Shown: positions 33,338 through 46,040 of the stretch, piece after piece | Layout: each line of letters begins with the position of its first letter | Numbering within the stretch: position 1 is the first letter of the stretch | From: Panorpa germanica | Taxonomy: Eukaryota > Arthropoda > Insecta > Mecoptera > Panorpidae | NCBI GenBank assembly: GCA_963678705.1 | Contig: OY783216.1 | Coordinates: forward strand, 5,890,001 to 5,954,000 | Direction: 5' to 3' | DNA length: 64,000 nucleotides | Notes under the pieces: model-generated | What the model was told of the DNA's origin: nothing | What the model saw: the letters and a program-made list of their open reading frames with translations, nothing else | The model's database searches: none | Position numbers and translations under genes: made by a program

Positions 33338-33510
33338 CAGGCCCGCATTTGAGGGAGGGCAGGCCGGGCTACTGCACCGGGGTCTTCATAAGAGAAGTGC
33401 CCCACAATAGAGATAAGAGAAATAAATTTTTGAAAAGGCTTGACATAAAAAAATTGTTCCTTTTATTTGGAAAATAATTAGGAGCCTCCACACTTCTAAA
33501 TCTGGCCCTG
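33338..33510. mobile_element. 173-bp hAT-type MITE with perfect 8-bp duplication
   Basis: The left end CAGGCCCGCATTT and right end AAATCTGGCCCTG form inverted repeats with few mismatches. ATCCTGAT precedes (33330-33337) and follows (33511-33518) exactly. There is no ORF. It is a different family from the GTGGCGTAGC elements, and lies only 118 bp from one of them. Confidence 0.85.
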
Positions 33511-33518
33511 ATCCTGAT

Positions 33519-34439
33519 TTAAAAGAGTATTATACACAACGTCAAATGAAGTTATTTTGGGCTACAGGACTGCATAGAGAAAAAGAATAAATAGGTACGA
33601 ATATGATAACGAGGGTAAATATTGACAAATTAATAAAATATAATTAAAAACATTTTAGACAAATTATGATTATTTAGTCTTAATTGACTTCAAACTGAAT
33701 GAATTCCACTACATTATGTAGTAAAATCATAGAGGTTAAAAAAATACATCACAAAAATATGAAAACGTCAATGAACGAAGTGGCTAAGTTTCTTTAACCT
33801 CAAAAGAAAGCAGCAAGCTATAACTTTCTTCATGCGTAAATTATAATGTAGTAACAACACATTATATATATTTATATAAAATATAATGTACGAAATAATA
33901 AACCGGTGTTGAAGTACTGTGATTTGTTTATCGACCGTTTTTCCCACTAAAGTCATTTACAAACAATCAACAATTTGCTTGTAGCCGTATCTGCATATAA
34001 ATATAAATAGCTTTCAACAAATTAAGTATAAAAAGTAAATGGAACATTGTTATAGCAGTAACAGGTAGACGCAGGTGAGAACAGTGGTTATCGCGTCGAC
34101 TACCGCTACCAGTATGTCGAATTGTGTTGCCTGTTACTTGGAAATTTACTAAACATATTAAATATGTATTTATTGATAATGTAGCAGGATAAGAAAGTTA
34201 CCATTGATAACAAATGTCCGTAGCGCCCGCTCATATTATTACTTAACATTATGCACAGTGAATTCTGTCGACTCCAAATATCAACTGTGTTGGCCGTTAT
34301 TCCTACAACGTCATCTATGGCGTTCATGAGTATATGTTTTCACTGAACAGTCACTGTTTTACCGGCAGACGAGCTTTGTACCAACTAAAGAAATATAATT
34401 TCTTTACATATATTTATAGTTAATGTATTTTATGTATTA
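33519..34439. other. Intergenic stretch
   Basis: AGCAGTAACAGG (about 34053) and CCTGTTACTT (about 34130) form a short inverted pair around a less AT-rich 70-bp block, possibly a small MITE. No gene is supported; the 73-codon minus-strand frame at 34106-34327 shows no recognisable family. Confidence 0.35.
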
Positions 34440-34960
34440 ATTTAACATTGCATTCTTCCGCCTTGTATTCTTCAACTACATTTCGTTTCATTACATAATT
34501 TTTTTTACATTCCTAAAACCTCCACCTCTTTCTTCATTAATTTCACTTTCAAACTTTCTTACTTCTGACTTCTATCTTCCATTTTATTACCTCCTTCGTC
34601 TCTTGCAAGATCCCTATCAGGTCTACTTCACTTTCCAACTTCTTTCTACACCTACTTCTAATATGCTCTAATTCTTCCACTTCCTTTCCACACATTCTTC
34701 ATAGTTTCACTTCCTCTTTCCTCTTTCTTTATTACATTCCTCTCTCCACCTTTCTTTATTCCACCTCTCTGTTTTTCTAAGGGAATTACGGCATTCTTTT
34801 CAACCTTCCTCTTCTTCTTATCTTGTTCTCCTCCTTTGTCAAACTCAGTACCTCTCTTCCTTCCTCTGTGAATCAATCTATCTCTTCCACGTTATCCCTC
34901 TTTCTTCGTGGTATCTCTCTTTCTTCTCTTACCTCTTTCATTCCATTTTGTGTTCCCTCT
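34440..34960. repeat. Polypyrimidine-rich tract 1
   Basis: About 500 bp of the plus strand is dominated by C and T (CTTCC, TTTCTT, CCTCTTTC repeated irregularly) without a fixed unit. Such tracts can form H-DNA. The minus-strand frame at 34658-34876 is a lysine/arginine/glutamate-rich by-product and not a gene. Confidence 0.7.
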
Positions 34961-37089
34961 TCATGTATCTAACATTTTACTCTATTTTAATTCTCTGCCT
35001 GCTGCACTACCATGATGTTATTACTGCTAGCTATTGTTTGCAAAACGATTTTATTGATCAGGCAATAAATAATTTAATAACTATTCTCGATCGACTAATG
35101 ACATAATTTTGATGTGTTATTGTTTTGTATGATTTACCATATAGACAGTGATGGATTTTATTTGGATGGATTAAAATCGAATGTCGAATTTCGTAGATCA
35201 AAAGTTTTTTTTATATATGGTTGCTATAGATTATTACAATATGTCTTGTTTGAGGACATTTAGTGATAGGTATGTAAAAATAATAAAGTGTCTTGCGCGG
35301 GATGTGCCCGCGGATCGACTCATCCCGCAATTTCAATAGATCCCAGACTCTGATTAGTTGGTTAATAGGTCCTGAGGTACTTTCTTTTTTAGTCTGCATA
35401 CTGCAGAAATATTACGGATATTAGTCAGCTGGGCAAATGGTTTGGATGTTCAAGTATTCTCTCTTTATATGCTTTGATTCTAAGCACTATTTCTTCATTA
35501 ACTGTGGGTATATCCAGATCCCGATGTATTATGTTATTAGGTACAAACCAGATCAAAGTTAAAGAGCTTTTAAAATTAAACACGTTAATATATCAAGGGT
35601 GGAATTAATTTGTTGGAATAATAATATTATCATTAAAATCTAAAGTAGCAAACAAGAAGTTTTCGTCATTGCAATTCAAAAAGTTGTTTATTTAAATTTG
35701 TTTCCTTCAAATTGGAACACCAGCCAAATAGAAAATGTGTCCCAACCGTATCTATTTATAATTTCATTAAATTTGGTCCTGAGGCCAAAGTAGGTTGGTC
35801 ACTAATATATTTGTATGGTTAACAACTTGGTCTTTATATTTCACAGTTCGAGTTTTAATTTCTTGTCTCACTGTAGATGAATGGAGAAAATTGTGTTAGA
35901 AAAGAAATTGGTGATAAAAAGGGCACGCGCCTTTAAGGTAAAGATAAATCCGCCTCTGCATAGGGAGGAGTATGGGGTACGGAACAAGGAGGACGGAGTT
36001 TGCTCGCGGTTTGTTTACATGAGCCGTTTTACTTCGCTGCGTTTGCAAATTGTCTTTTTAAAATCATTCCGTCACGCACGGATGGTAGTTGATTCTAAGA
36101 TTTTCCTCGGAAGTAAGGAATAAGATCTTTTATTATTATAGTATTTGTTATACGTACTTAACATTGCAAGAATAAATATGTTATTGATTTAAAACGATTT
36201 AATAAAATGTGTGAAAATACCTACTGTGATTATAAGTAGCGGGCGTGGTAGAGGCTTCGGTGCCATATATAAAACCATATCGGGAATATTGGCTGCTAAT
36301 TTTATTTTATTAATATTTATTTGAGGGCATCAACTTTTGATAGTTATTCGCATTAAGAATAATATAAGCATTTATTCACATTTACAACACAATTCACAAC
36401 TTATAGACACGAGTATGGGTATTTAAAATAAAAAGATTAAATTTGTTTCGATTAAAAGATTTTCAGACATTCTCTGCATTCAATTATCTGCTTATGGTCT
36501 TCAGGCATATTACAGTTTTGTCAGTGCGATGAGTACTACCACTAATTTATTGCTCCACAAATATGCAAACAATATAAAAAAATAATAAAAACAAAATTAC
36601 AATATCAGAATTTTCAAATCAAAATACTCATGAATTAAACAAAACTGTGAATTAACAAAATTGAAGACTATAAAAACCAATTATCAAAAAATTATTTCTG
36701 CGGACTTGTCACCCTAATAGCATTAATATTTCTAATTACAGAAACTACCCCAGCGTTTACTACTATATGTGCTAGAGTAGTGTCCTCGTCGGCTTATAAA
36801 GTTGTACGCATTTAAATTAGCTTTCCGGTTCACTGACTCTCAGATAAATGAAACCTTATGATGTAATATAAGTTTATATTACGATGCATTCAACAAAAAT
36901 CAATCAACCCTAATTTAAGCAACCCCAATCTCACTCCGAACCCTTATGCGTACGATATGTTAAGCGGCATTCCCAGCTACTGGTATGTATCAGTCACTGT
37001 ACTTAGTATTTTAGTGGACACGCACATGTAATTTACTTTATTTTATTAATTTTAGTCTTTAGAAAGTTTGAAATAAATATAAGATTGAA
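34961..37089. other. Intergenic stretch
   Basis: An 80-codon plus-strand frame (35881-36123) lies in a GC-richer island at about 35920-36090, but no family or splice context was recognised. A segment with GCGGGATGTGCCCGCGG at about 35297-35313 forms a short hairpin. The rest is AT-rich. Confidence 0.35.
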
Positions 37090-37480
37090 ATTTAAATGTT
37101 TTCCTCCTTTTTAATGCTCATCATCCCTCTTCTCGTCCTTAAACACTCCTCCTTCTTCTTATTTCTTCTTTCATCCATCATCTTCCTTCTCTAGTCTCAT
37201 CTACTTCCCTTAAATTTCTTTGTTTCTACTCTCTCTCTACATCTATTCTTCATGTCATTCCAGTTTCTTTCCTCTTCTCTTTATTGTCTGTTTCCTCTTC
37301 TTCCATTATTTATTTCCTCTTCTTTCGTTTCCTAGTCTGAATCTGGCATACATTCCAAATCTTTTACTATTACATTTCTCAACCTTTTTCACCCTCTCCT
37401 GCCTCTCATTATCCCCGGCAATTATCTCCCCTCCTCATTATTACCTTCAATGCCTTCCTCCTCCTTCACTACTTCTCTTT
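37090..37480. repeat. Polypyrimidine-rich tract 2
   Basis: About 390 bp similar to tract 1, with TCCTTCTTCTTATTTCTTC and TTTCCTCTTCTTC runs and no fixed unit. The leucine/phenylalanine/serine-rich ORF over it follows from the base composition. Confidence 0.65.
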
Positions 37481-40400
37481 GAATTTACTCTCTTGCCAAA
37501 AGTTTGGAATAAGCATATTTATAAAACATGCGCAACTATTACGCAAATTGCTTTACGCTATACTATTCTTGTAATTAAATAATGAAACTAAAACGTTAAG
37601 TGGGAATGATACTTTACAGTTCGTGAATTGATAGACTCATCACAGTACACTCACTCTCAGAATATTATCCTCCACGATCTATCTAATTATCAACACATGC
37701 TTACCCACTGTGTTTTGATAACGCATAAACGGGTTGGGTTTGAGGGTTTGAGGGTTCTCTGCAGTCTGGATGTGAAGAAGGCTCATTGAGGTTCTTCGGG
37801 GTCAGAGTAGGCCAATATAATTTACACGTATTACCTTAAACCTTAACTTCGACTGCAACTCAATTATATCTACGACTGAATTATTAGCAAAGGTTGAAAA
37901 ATGTTAATATACAAAGAAATATGCTGTCATCAAACTAAAAAAAGACCACGCTTATAAATTGACGATTTTACAACAGAATTAAGTGCGACGTGTTTGAACG
38001 GAACTGATGGTGAGCGATCGGTCGTATCGGAGTGTTTGTGGATACTATTTCTAAGGTCTGATTTTGCAAAGGAAAATCTGACGTATGGTCTTCTGGTCTC
38101 TTGTTCAAATTTTAGCGTGTATATATGTTATAATCAGATAGTTCGTCTGAATGTGACGATCTGATCTGATGAAGATTTGATCTGATCATCTTTAAAGGGT
38201 ACTTTTAAGGCCTACCACTGATTTTGTTCATTATTTTCATTCTTAGTTGGTGTTTCAAGACGACCATCTCTCTTTTCATCTTAACAAATGTAACTAAAAT
38301 TGTTTGCTCCCCCTGTATTAATAGAAGTGATCATGTGACACACAGTTTCACTTCTATCCCTGTGGGACATTCAGCATCCCTTAAAACGACTTGTAAAGTG
38401 TCCGGGAACGATGGGAATTTAACATGATCCTAAAACCTTTGTGAACAGAAATGAGATAGATAAATACAATTTAGTATGAGTTAGAAAGAGAGACAAATAT
38501 ATATCAACATCTGAAATGACAATAAATATTCAAAGCATGTATATCTTGATTGTTTTATGTCGTACGACTAAATCATTGAATTGATAAAAAATTGCTTAAT
38601 GATTTCATGTTATTGATATTGTCTGTTATCGTATGCTAATTAGAAAAATTAATTAGAATTGATTTATTTTTTATGCCAAAAAACAAAACATAAACATGTT
38701 TTGTTTTATTTTAAACAGTTCTGTTTTTCGAAAACAGACTGTGCACACTGAACAGACTGGTTTTGTTTTTAGTGTTTCTCTATTTCCCATAAAAATTATA
38801 AACATGATAAACAACAACTGCCAAGCCCAAATGTTCACAAAAAACAAAACTGCGTGTTCAAACCAAGCAGACTACAAAACTACAACAAACGTGTTTTCCT
38901 TGGATCTTACCAACTCCAGATGGGAATGTGTTTTGTTTACTAAAACAGTTTTTAAAGATAAAAATGTTTTAAGAACTGTCACTTTGGTGTGAACATTGGT
39001 GTTTTTGTTTAGAAAAACAAGTTTTAGTTCGTGTTTTATTGAACTGTCTCTCTGGTGCAAAACCGGCATTATGCAACTGAGCAAAAGGGTAGATTTTTAA
39101 AAGATATTTAAAAGAAAACAATAAAGTAGTTCACAAAACTTTGTAACGTAACCAGTAACATTTGTTATGTAAGATAAACATTAAATATACGTAACTTTAT
39201 GTTATATAATGCGGGATGTTATATAATCAGTTCAGTTTTATATTTAATTTAATTTCAATAAAATAAATATGACAATAAGTGCATAAATATTATACAACAA
39301 ATCAAAGAATAATTAAAGTCAATAAAAAACCAGTATTAATTATAAATAAAGCATCAAACAAATCAAAACAACGCAAAGCAAAGCAAAACGAAGCAGTGGT
39401 GGTAACCCATGTAGCAGGCGCAATCAATAAATGATAAAAATATAAAATAAACATGTTATTGTTATAAAAAACACCACAATAAAATAAAAATAAATATTAA
39501 AAAAAATTGTTACATATATAATATATATAGCAATGACACTAGCATGCCTCCCTTCACCCTCGCTCACCCAACACCAACCTCACCCCTACTAAAGTAAGTG
39601 ACATAGCTTCTAACAAAGAGAACCGCACGTCAGAGCGGCACACGGGGTGGTGAGTCCCCCCACAACAGTTAATACGGAGTGTAGGGGTGCTGATTCTATG
39701 GAAGGGGAAGAGGATGATGAAACAGGGGATAAAATACTCCCTCCAATAACAATTCACCCTGTTCCACCTTTCACTGGACAAATAAATCAATGTGGGTGCA
39801 CGGACGACGCGCCGCGCCGAAAACAGTCAGTTTAATAGGGATGATACAAGAAAATAAAAGTACACTGTAAAGAGTACAAAATGGATCGATCTGATCTAGA
39901 AATGTGTAAGGGAAATTAAAGTGTAAAAAGAAATTTATCTTACAAATTAAGAGTGATTATTTTATAACAGTCTTTTATTTTATTTTCTCTACATTATGTT
40001 GCAATGGGTGTTTGTTTTTTTTTGGGCCACCCTTAAAAACTCGCCCTGATACAAATATTTTATTACGTTCCTCTTAAAACTACATCTTTACTTGTCTACT
40101 TTACTTGTGTACTTTGTTACAGGCACTTGTCATAGTGTTTTTATAATTACAAATTGCAGTTCTTCGGTAACAGCTTCCTGTGTCCCGAATTTGGGGAAAG
40201 TATTGTGAAGGATTCACCATCGTGTTCGCCCATCTCTATTTGTCATGACCAATGTGGCAGAGTCTAGTCTTAACATTTGATGCACTTGAATAAATATTAA
40301 AAAAAGACCAACAGCTAATGAATCCTTAAGGTAAAATTGATTTCAGAACATTTCAATTTATCTAATTACTTTAATAGCAGCTATTTATTCAAAAAAAATT

Positions 40401-41104
40401 GTATCTGTTCTGAAAGGGACTGGTAAAGCGGTAAATCTATCATCAAACATTTTCTTTCCTTCTTTCTCTTTTGTTTTCATTTCAAGTTCTTTCTTTGTCT
40501 GTTAGCCCAGCTTCTCTGCTACACAAACTGAGTACGCGTTTGGTAAAACTTTACACTGGACTGCAATGTATTAAAATGATATAGTGTCTGACACGATACA
40601 GAGTTATTATTTCGTGAATATTGAAAAAAATGATTTATTTAATCATTTGTTTATTGGGTTCTTTATGGATGCAGAGGATTTATTTATTTATGGATGAGAC
40701 TACACCCTTACTAGTTAGGAATACACGTGTGTACGAGCCTCTAGCTTGTCTTACGATACACCCAATTAACGTTTCAATCCTGGTATTGATTTTTCAATCT
40801 TGATGTTTTTAGATTTTTAAACAAAAATTAAAATCGATTCGATAAAAAAATGCTAAGTAGTTATATTTTAAAAAATAATGAAAAATAATAAGGAGTCATC
40901 CACAAATTACGTCATATAAATTGCATGGGTTTTTAGCCACTCTGTTGTCACACATTGAGGACCATCTCTAAAGTTACGTCACACTTTTAAAAAGAAATAT
41001 TTCTAACTTTGTTTTTTTCTTTAATTCAGATTTTATTACGATATACAGTTCAAGCAAAGTAGTGGCTTGACAATTCTTATTCAGAGTCGGTATTTTTACC
41101 ACTA
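37481..41104. other. Intergenic stretch with unclassified repeat-like patches
   Basis: 38655-39085 is dense in AAACAG, TGTTTT and AACTGT words on both strands and gives ORFs in both directions, which suggests a decayed repeat with inverted ends. 39540-39830 is GC-richer and also has overlapping frames on both strands (39554-39790 minus, 39647-39835 plus); it may be a LINE scrap but I cannot confirm it. The remainder is AT-rich. Confidence 0.35.
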
Positions 41105-41265
41105 AAAGCAAAGCTTTATCAATACACAAAATTCAGGTTTTCCACTGTTTTGAAAATTACAAAAGTAGCGTCACTAAAACCACTGTAATTTGTAAACTAA
41201 TGGTCGGAATGTCGTGAAATTTTAACACATATCGTTTGAAGGTTGATAGTATCTAATAATCTAAT
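41105..41265 (-). mobile_element. Mariner end fragment, reverse, copy 2
   Basis: Read on the minus strand it includes the start of the transposase frame in decayed form (GTGGAAAACCTGAATTTTG at the ATG region) and the block TCGTTTGAAGGTTGATAGT in reverse. It matches the 27.85-kb copy but lacks the outermost end. Confidence 0.6.
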
Positions 41266-42334
41266 GATCTAATTTAACTTAATAACAATAGCTAGTCAAA
41301 CTAAATTATTGATGCAGATAAAACCGAAAATTACACAAACCTTCGAAACCATTAAATTTATAATTCTTAATACGAGTCCATTATTTCCAGTGAGTATTCT
41401 AAACAATCATGCTACTAAGGAAACATTTCAATTAAAATTTCCTGCTCAGCAATTTATAAGAGATAATCATTCTCGCAGTGAGATCTTCTGCGCGCCTCGA
41501 GAGTAAACAATTACGATATCTAAACCAACATATTTACCGTTTAACCAGCTCCTCCCTACTCACCCTCACGACTCTGTACGTACACAGGGTGCAATTTAAG
41601 AGGGTGGGTTTGTTTGCTTAACTCACTGACTGTACTATGAAATGATCACTTTAGCTTTAGTTGGCTGTTCGCAATGTTCACATCGCTTGTCGTTATCACA
41701 AGATCATTTTTAACGCAATTTGTATATCTTATTTAATAATATATTCCCACCTACTACTTTAATTTTTGCAATATAATATATACTAGAGCTTACCCCCGTC
41801 GCAAAGCGACGTCTATTTAGTCTCCTTTGCCAATAAATCAATTTCTAATTTTCAAAAAATGTTTCAAATTGAACATCGTAATACACATGCCAAATTTCAA
41901 CTTTCTATCTATTACGAAAAATTATAGAGCAAAATATAAAATTCTTTTTTTACTTTTTCCAAAACTACTGGTTTCTAGAAAATTCTGGGGAAAATCCGAG
42001 GACGCCAAAAGTCTTAGAATTTTTTTCTCTACGAAATAAGCAATTTTTAAGAAAATGCGTGCAGCCATTTTCGAGCCACCATACAAATTGCTGGAGCATA
42101 AACTTTCACTTGGAACATTATAATATAGAAGGACAGTTGATTTCGGCAGAGCAAATATTGCTAGATACATTTGTTTTTTGTTTCTCTTGCGCCAGGCATA
42201 CAAGAAGGTTAATCCGGCACAGTAGATACTATTACATCTCATTGCTAATCTAAAATTCGACATTGAAAAAAAGAAAACAAAGATTTCTTTCCAAAACATT
42301 TTCTTTTTTCTCTTCACCGATGACATTCTACTCG
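41266..42334. other. Intergenic stretch, possibly a decayed LINE or Helitron tail
   Basis: The text CTTACCCCCGTCGCAAAGCG near 41789-41810 resembles the short GC-rich block followed by A/T-rich 'fails to code' sequence common in insect interspersed repeats. The 134-codon minus-strand frame (41922-42326) is rich in F, K, S and L and overlaps frames on the other strand; I do not call it a gene. Confidence 0.3.
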
Positions 42335-42470
42335 GTGTGGTGTCGTGGCTTCATATATGTGAGCTGATGTATTCACATAATCAATTTAACTTGATAACAA
42401 CCAAATCCAGAAATTATAACCTTGGTCCAGGTATCGAACACGAAGACACAGCCGTCACCGAAATTTGTGT
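42335..42470 (+). repeat. Repeat family F, copy 1
   Basis: Contains GGTGTCGTGGCTTCATATAT, CACATAATCAATTTAACTTG and CGAAGACACAGCCGTC in that order. The same order appears in reverse complement at 43.79-43.91 kb and partly at 13.04-13.13 and 46.06-46.13 kb. Confidence 0.5.
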
Positions 42471-43789
42471 GACGTAATTTTTGACAAACCCGAAATACAT
42501 ATTAAATTTCAAAGTTCTGGCATAATTCCTTTTGCTACTAGTGCCCCTGTGGCCCCAAATTCAAATTTTCAACCTTCAAATTTATAGAAATAAAACATAG
42601 TTCAGCTAGATTACACCTGTGCCAATTGAAGTATATTTAGAACTGTTAGGAAAGATATTAAAAATCATTATAACCAAAAGTATAAGCAACAAAGATATTG
42701 GTAAGCTTATACAAAAAGATACCAATGATCCTAAAAAATGTGGTAACGTGTTAAACTTACTGTACAACAATTTAGAACACAAGAGAATCAAGGCACAATT
42801 CAACAGATTAACAAAATCAATAAAATAGAATAGATGTAATAAAGGATAGATGATTAAATTCAAAAATTAAAATTAAAAAAAAAATAGTTTACAATTGTGG
42901 TCAAAATTTCTTATTTTAGTGCTTGAACAAGTATTTGGTAATAATACATAAGAATCACGCCTTTTTCTTCTAAAATTGCTCACTTGACAACACTTTATAT
43001 CTACAAAATAAATCGGCACAGTTCGTTATCGAAAGATTACTTTCCGTGAGATACAGACTGTATCTCCTGAATCTCTTGGTGTTGCAGTGTTGGTTGTTAG
43101 CCGGCAATGCCTGACATCAAAGCAGGAAGCTTAGCTCTATTATGTAATAGCTTAACAGTTTGCTCTTCTCCCTCCACCCACTACACTACTTTTCCCTCCT
43201 TTTTCTCTGTTCTTCCTATCATCGTGTCCGACTATATTTCCACTTCCTAGCTATTGAAACAACATGAGTATACAAACATTTTCTATTTCTCTAGCTACGG
43301 TAAAACGGAGGAGTATAGGAGTCTGCATTGTAAAGCATGATTCGCACCTACTCTTTTCATTTCAAGTTTTATTTTTTTTTATGTTAACTTTAACTGACAT
43401 GTGGTCCATGTCTTCACTTCTACAACAGTTATCATAAAGAAATAGGTCAATTTAATCCATGACCATTTAATCATTGAAGACTATATCTTATCCAACAACG
43501 TCTCGTTCGATTACTACCCTCTTCCTTCCTATGTATTGCTATCTCTTTTATACAACAGTCAGATTCTACTTACAACTAACTCGTGCTACACATAATATTT
43601 TGATATTATGAATATAGTGGTTAACAAATTAGTCTATAGACATTAATAAGTGTCACGTGACAGTAAAAGAGAACTATTGTTAAAATTAGAAAGAGATATT
43701 TTCTTTGTAATATTAATGTTAGAGTGAGATACAAATAAGGTTACGGTCGAAATATACATACTGAGTGACTGAGAGCATATATACTTGAC
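42471..43789. other. Intergenic stretch
   Basis: A 69-codon frame at 42619-42828 is lysine/asparagine-rich; an 85-codon frame opposes it. Neither is recognised. GTTAGAGTGAGATA with AAAATTAGAAAGAGATAT occurs near 43680-43735 and again near 44520-44570, a small dispersed repeat. Confidence 0.35.
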
Positions 43790-43905
43790 GACAGATAGCT
43801 GTGTCTTCGGTTTGGGGAATTCTGGGTTTGATTATTAACAAAATTAATTTCATTATGTGCTTTCTAGTCATTAACACATATATGAGACCACGACACCATA
43901 AAAAT
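43790..43905 (-). repeat. Repeat family F, copy 2 (reverse)
   Basis: Reads AGCTGTGTCTTCGG, then CATATATGAGACCACGACACC, the reverse complement of the order in copy 1. Confidence 0.5.
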
Positions 43906-45324
43906 TACCAGTTTAGTTTAGTTAGTGAGTTTCATTCCTGGAAACATTAAGAAATAAATAAAATTTGGACTTATTTCGTAAACACGGCATAAGAACGAAA
44001 GCTTAAGCATGAATTTCTGTTTGGAATGTGAGCTTCAGGTCTTCAGAGCGAGGAAGGGAGGCTGTGCGCCCCCCCCCCCAACATACATTCTTTTTAATTA
44101 ATCCTATATTAAACTCCCAAAAAGGTATTTCTTCCAAAAGCCTAAATTTTCCTTTTAGCACAGACTCTTAAACAAAATCGAAATTCAAATTTAAAAGACC
44201 TATATCTCCGTTAACTTTTGCATATTCAGATAAACAAAAAAGCCTACAATTCCTTCAATTTCTTATCTATATCTATTATCTATTTCTATCATATATCTCG
44301 TAAAAATAACGTTTTGCAATTTTATTTTAAATATTATTTATCAAGTTTTATATTTACTAAATTTAGAGATAAGCTAAAGTAAAACAAAAATTAAAAAGTT
44401 ACTATTCTAGTAACTAAAAAATAAATGTAAACTTAAAACAGTAGGTGAGAATGATACCTCAACAAACAGCGTGGCGCGGTGCGGCTTCAAGATTCAAACT
44501 TATGATGGTAAACTATCGCTAAAATTAGAAAGAGATATCTATCCTTGTAATATTAATGTTAGAGTGAGATAACATATGAGGACTTCTATAGAGACAAAAT
44601 TGTATTAAATAGAACTTTCTATTGCTGTTTTGCTACAATTCTCGCACACATCCCCACACATCTAGACACACACACAGACAAACAGTTGTTATTGATTTAG
44701 TATGTGACATGGCGGTTTTCTGTTTCGGTAGTGTTTTTGTTTGCATATACATATCTATAAAATCTTATTTTTGGGATCAACTGCTTCTTTTGTTTAGATG
44801 TCGAATTGAGAACCATTCTACTGCGGTGTGATTTTTATATACGAGCTATGTTCAAAAACTTGTGGAAATTTGTAAATTAAAAAGCGATGCACAAATTATT
44901 TTACGAAAAGCTTCTTTCCGTAAGCTGGTAGCACTGTACTCAATTACTATGCCAAATATGAGTAAGATGAGCGGCATCTTTCAGGAATATTAAAGAAATC
45001 ATACAGATTAAGATCTGGGGAATGCGATGGTTAAAATCGGGAAGAAAAATTATAAAATAATTAGGGTGAGCATTCTAACTAAAGAATCTTGTCATTTTCT
45101 TAACACGCCCAGATTTTTAAACTTTTATTATATAAAAAGCATTTAAGAAACACATGTTGCATGTGTTGCATAACTATGAAAAAAACCGTGTCAAGATTAA
45201 AAGGATCGATTTCTAAAATCCGTGCAAACAAAGTAATAGTGAAAATCGATGTTATATACATCTTATAAAATAAGTAATTCGTTAAATTTTTTATTGGAAA
45301 AATAGTACCGTACGTTACACAGCA
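43906..45324. other. Intergenic stretch
   Basis: Includes a C homopolymer run at about 44070-44079 and, at about 44838-44880, ATACGAGCTATGTTCAAAAAC-like sequence that resembles the tip of some mariners but has no partner. No gene is supported. Confidence 0.35.
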
Positions 45325-45480
45325 AATTATCTTGGCATGACATTAGATGCAAAATTAAAATGGAAAATTCATATTAAGAAAAAAAGTGAAGAGCTCGACA
45401 TTAAATATAGGAAAATGTACTGAATGATAGGTAGGAAATCTCAGTTATCCATACACAATAAACTACTCCTATATAGCTCC
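45325..45480 (+). pseudogene. Jockey-like RT fragment
   Basis: The plus-strand frame gives NYLGMTLDAKLKWKIHIKKK, then LDIKYRKMY, a stop, and MIGRKSQLSIHNKLLLY. This matches the YLGxxLDxxLxWxxH block downstream of the catalytic core in jockey-clade RTs, and the helical segment after it. One internal stop and a stop after the segment show it is dead. It is flanked by non-coding AT-rich sequence. Confidence 0.75.
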
Positions 45481-45483
45481 TAA

Positions 45484-45940
45484 ATCATCAAATCAAACTC
45501 AATGCTCAAAGAAAACTAACTTAGAAATACGTCAGTTAAGTTAGCAGTCTCGACTTGGCAGTCTGGCCCAAACTAGTGGTGTGAAAAAGCTAGTTGTAAA
45601 AAGCTTGTTGTCGCTATTATTGAGTTCAAAAGTAAACTAATTCGTTATTTGTATTAGTATTACTTTGAATACAGAATTATATAATTAAAATTTAACATTT
45701 GCAATAATATATTAGCACTAAGAGGAAATAAACTTTCATACAAAAAAGTCTATTATTTTAGTGAATATTCAAACGTAATTTCTCATCATATCTCGATGAC
45801 AAAAATTGGCATGTGTATACAGTATAGTATGCATTTATAATTTATCTTAAAAACAACTGGAAAATATATTATATTCGGAGGCAGGCGTCTTTGAAGTAAG
45901 TGCTTCTTTTATATATGTAGTAAATGGGGGTAAATATATT
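45484..45940. other. Intergenic stretch between two jockey scraps
   Basis: AT-rich without ORF. No target duplication or poly(A) linking the flanking RT fragments was found. Confidence 0.4.
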
Positions 45941-46040
45941 CCCAGTTCATCTCTCTTTCTCTTTACGTGAGCCTTCCAACGAAGTTTGGCATCTAAAGTC
46001 ATTCCTAGATACTTTGCTGTATTCGCATACGGAATAGCTT
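45941..46040 (-). pseudogene. Second jockey-like RT fragment, opposite strand
   Basis: The minus strand encodes KYLGMTLDAKLRWKAHVKRK followed by RDELG, the same block as at 45325-45480 but a different copy (RWKAHVK against KWKIHIK). Only about 33 codons are preserved, and similarity to jockey stops after ELG. The two fragments lie 460 bp apart facing each other. Confidence 0.7.

Noticed and set aside
35881..36123. 80-codon basic ORF in a GC-richer island
   Set aside because: No domain, splice signal or start context was recognised; likely chance.
37220..37582. 120-codon plus-strand ORF
   Set aside because: It is a translation of a polypyrimidine tract (L, F, S, P only) and lacks any domain.
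39554..39835. Overlapping plus and minus ORFs in a GC-richer patch
   Set aside because: Possible scrap of a LINE first ORF, but no motif could be named and both strands are open.
41922..42326. 134-codon minus-strand ORF
   Set aside because: Low-complexity F/K/S/L composition, opposing ORFs on the other strand, no recognisable domain, and it sits in repeat-like sequence.
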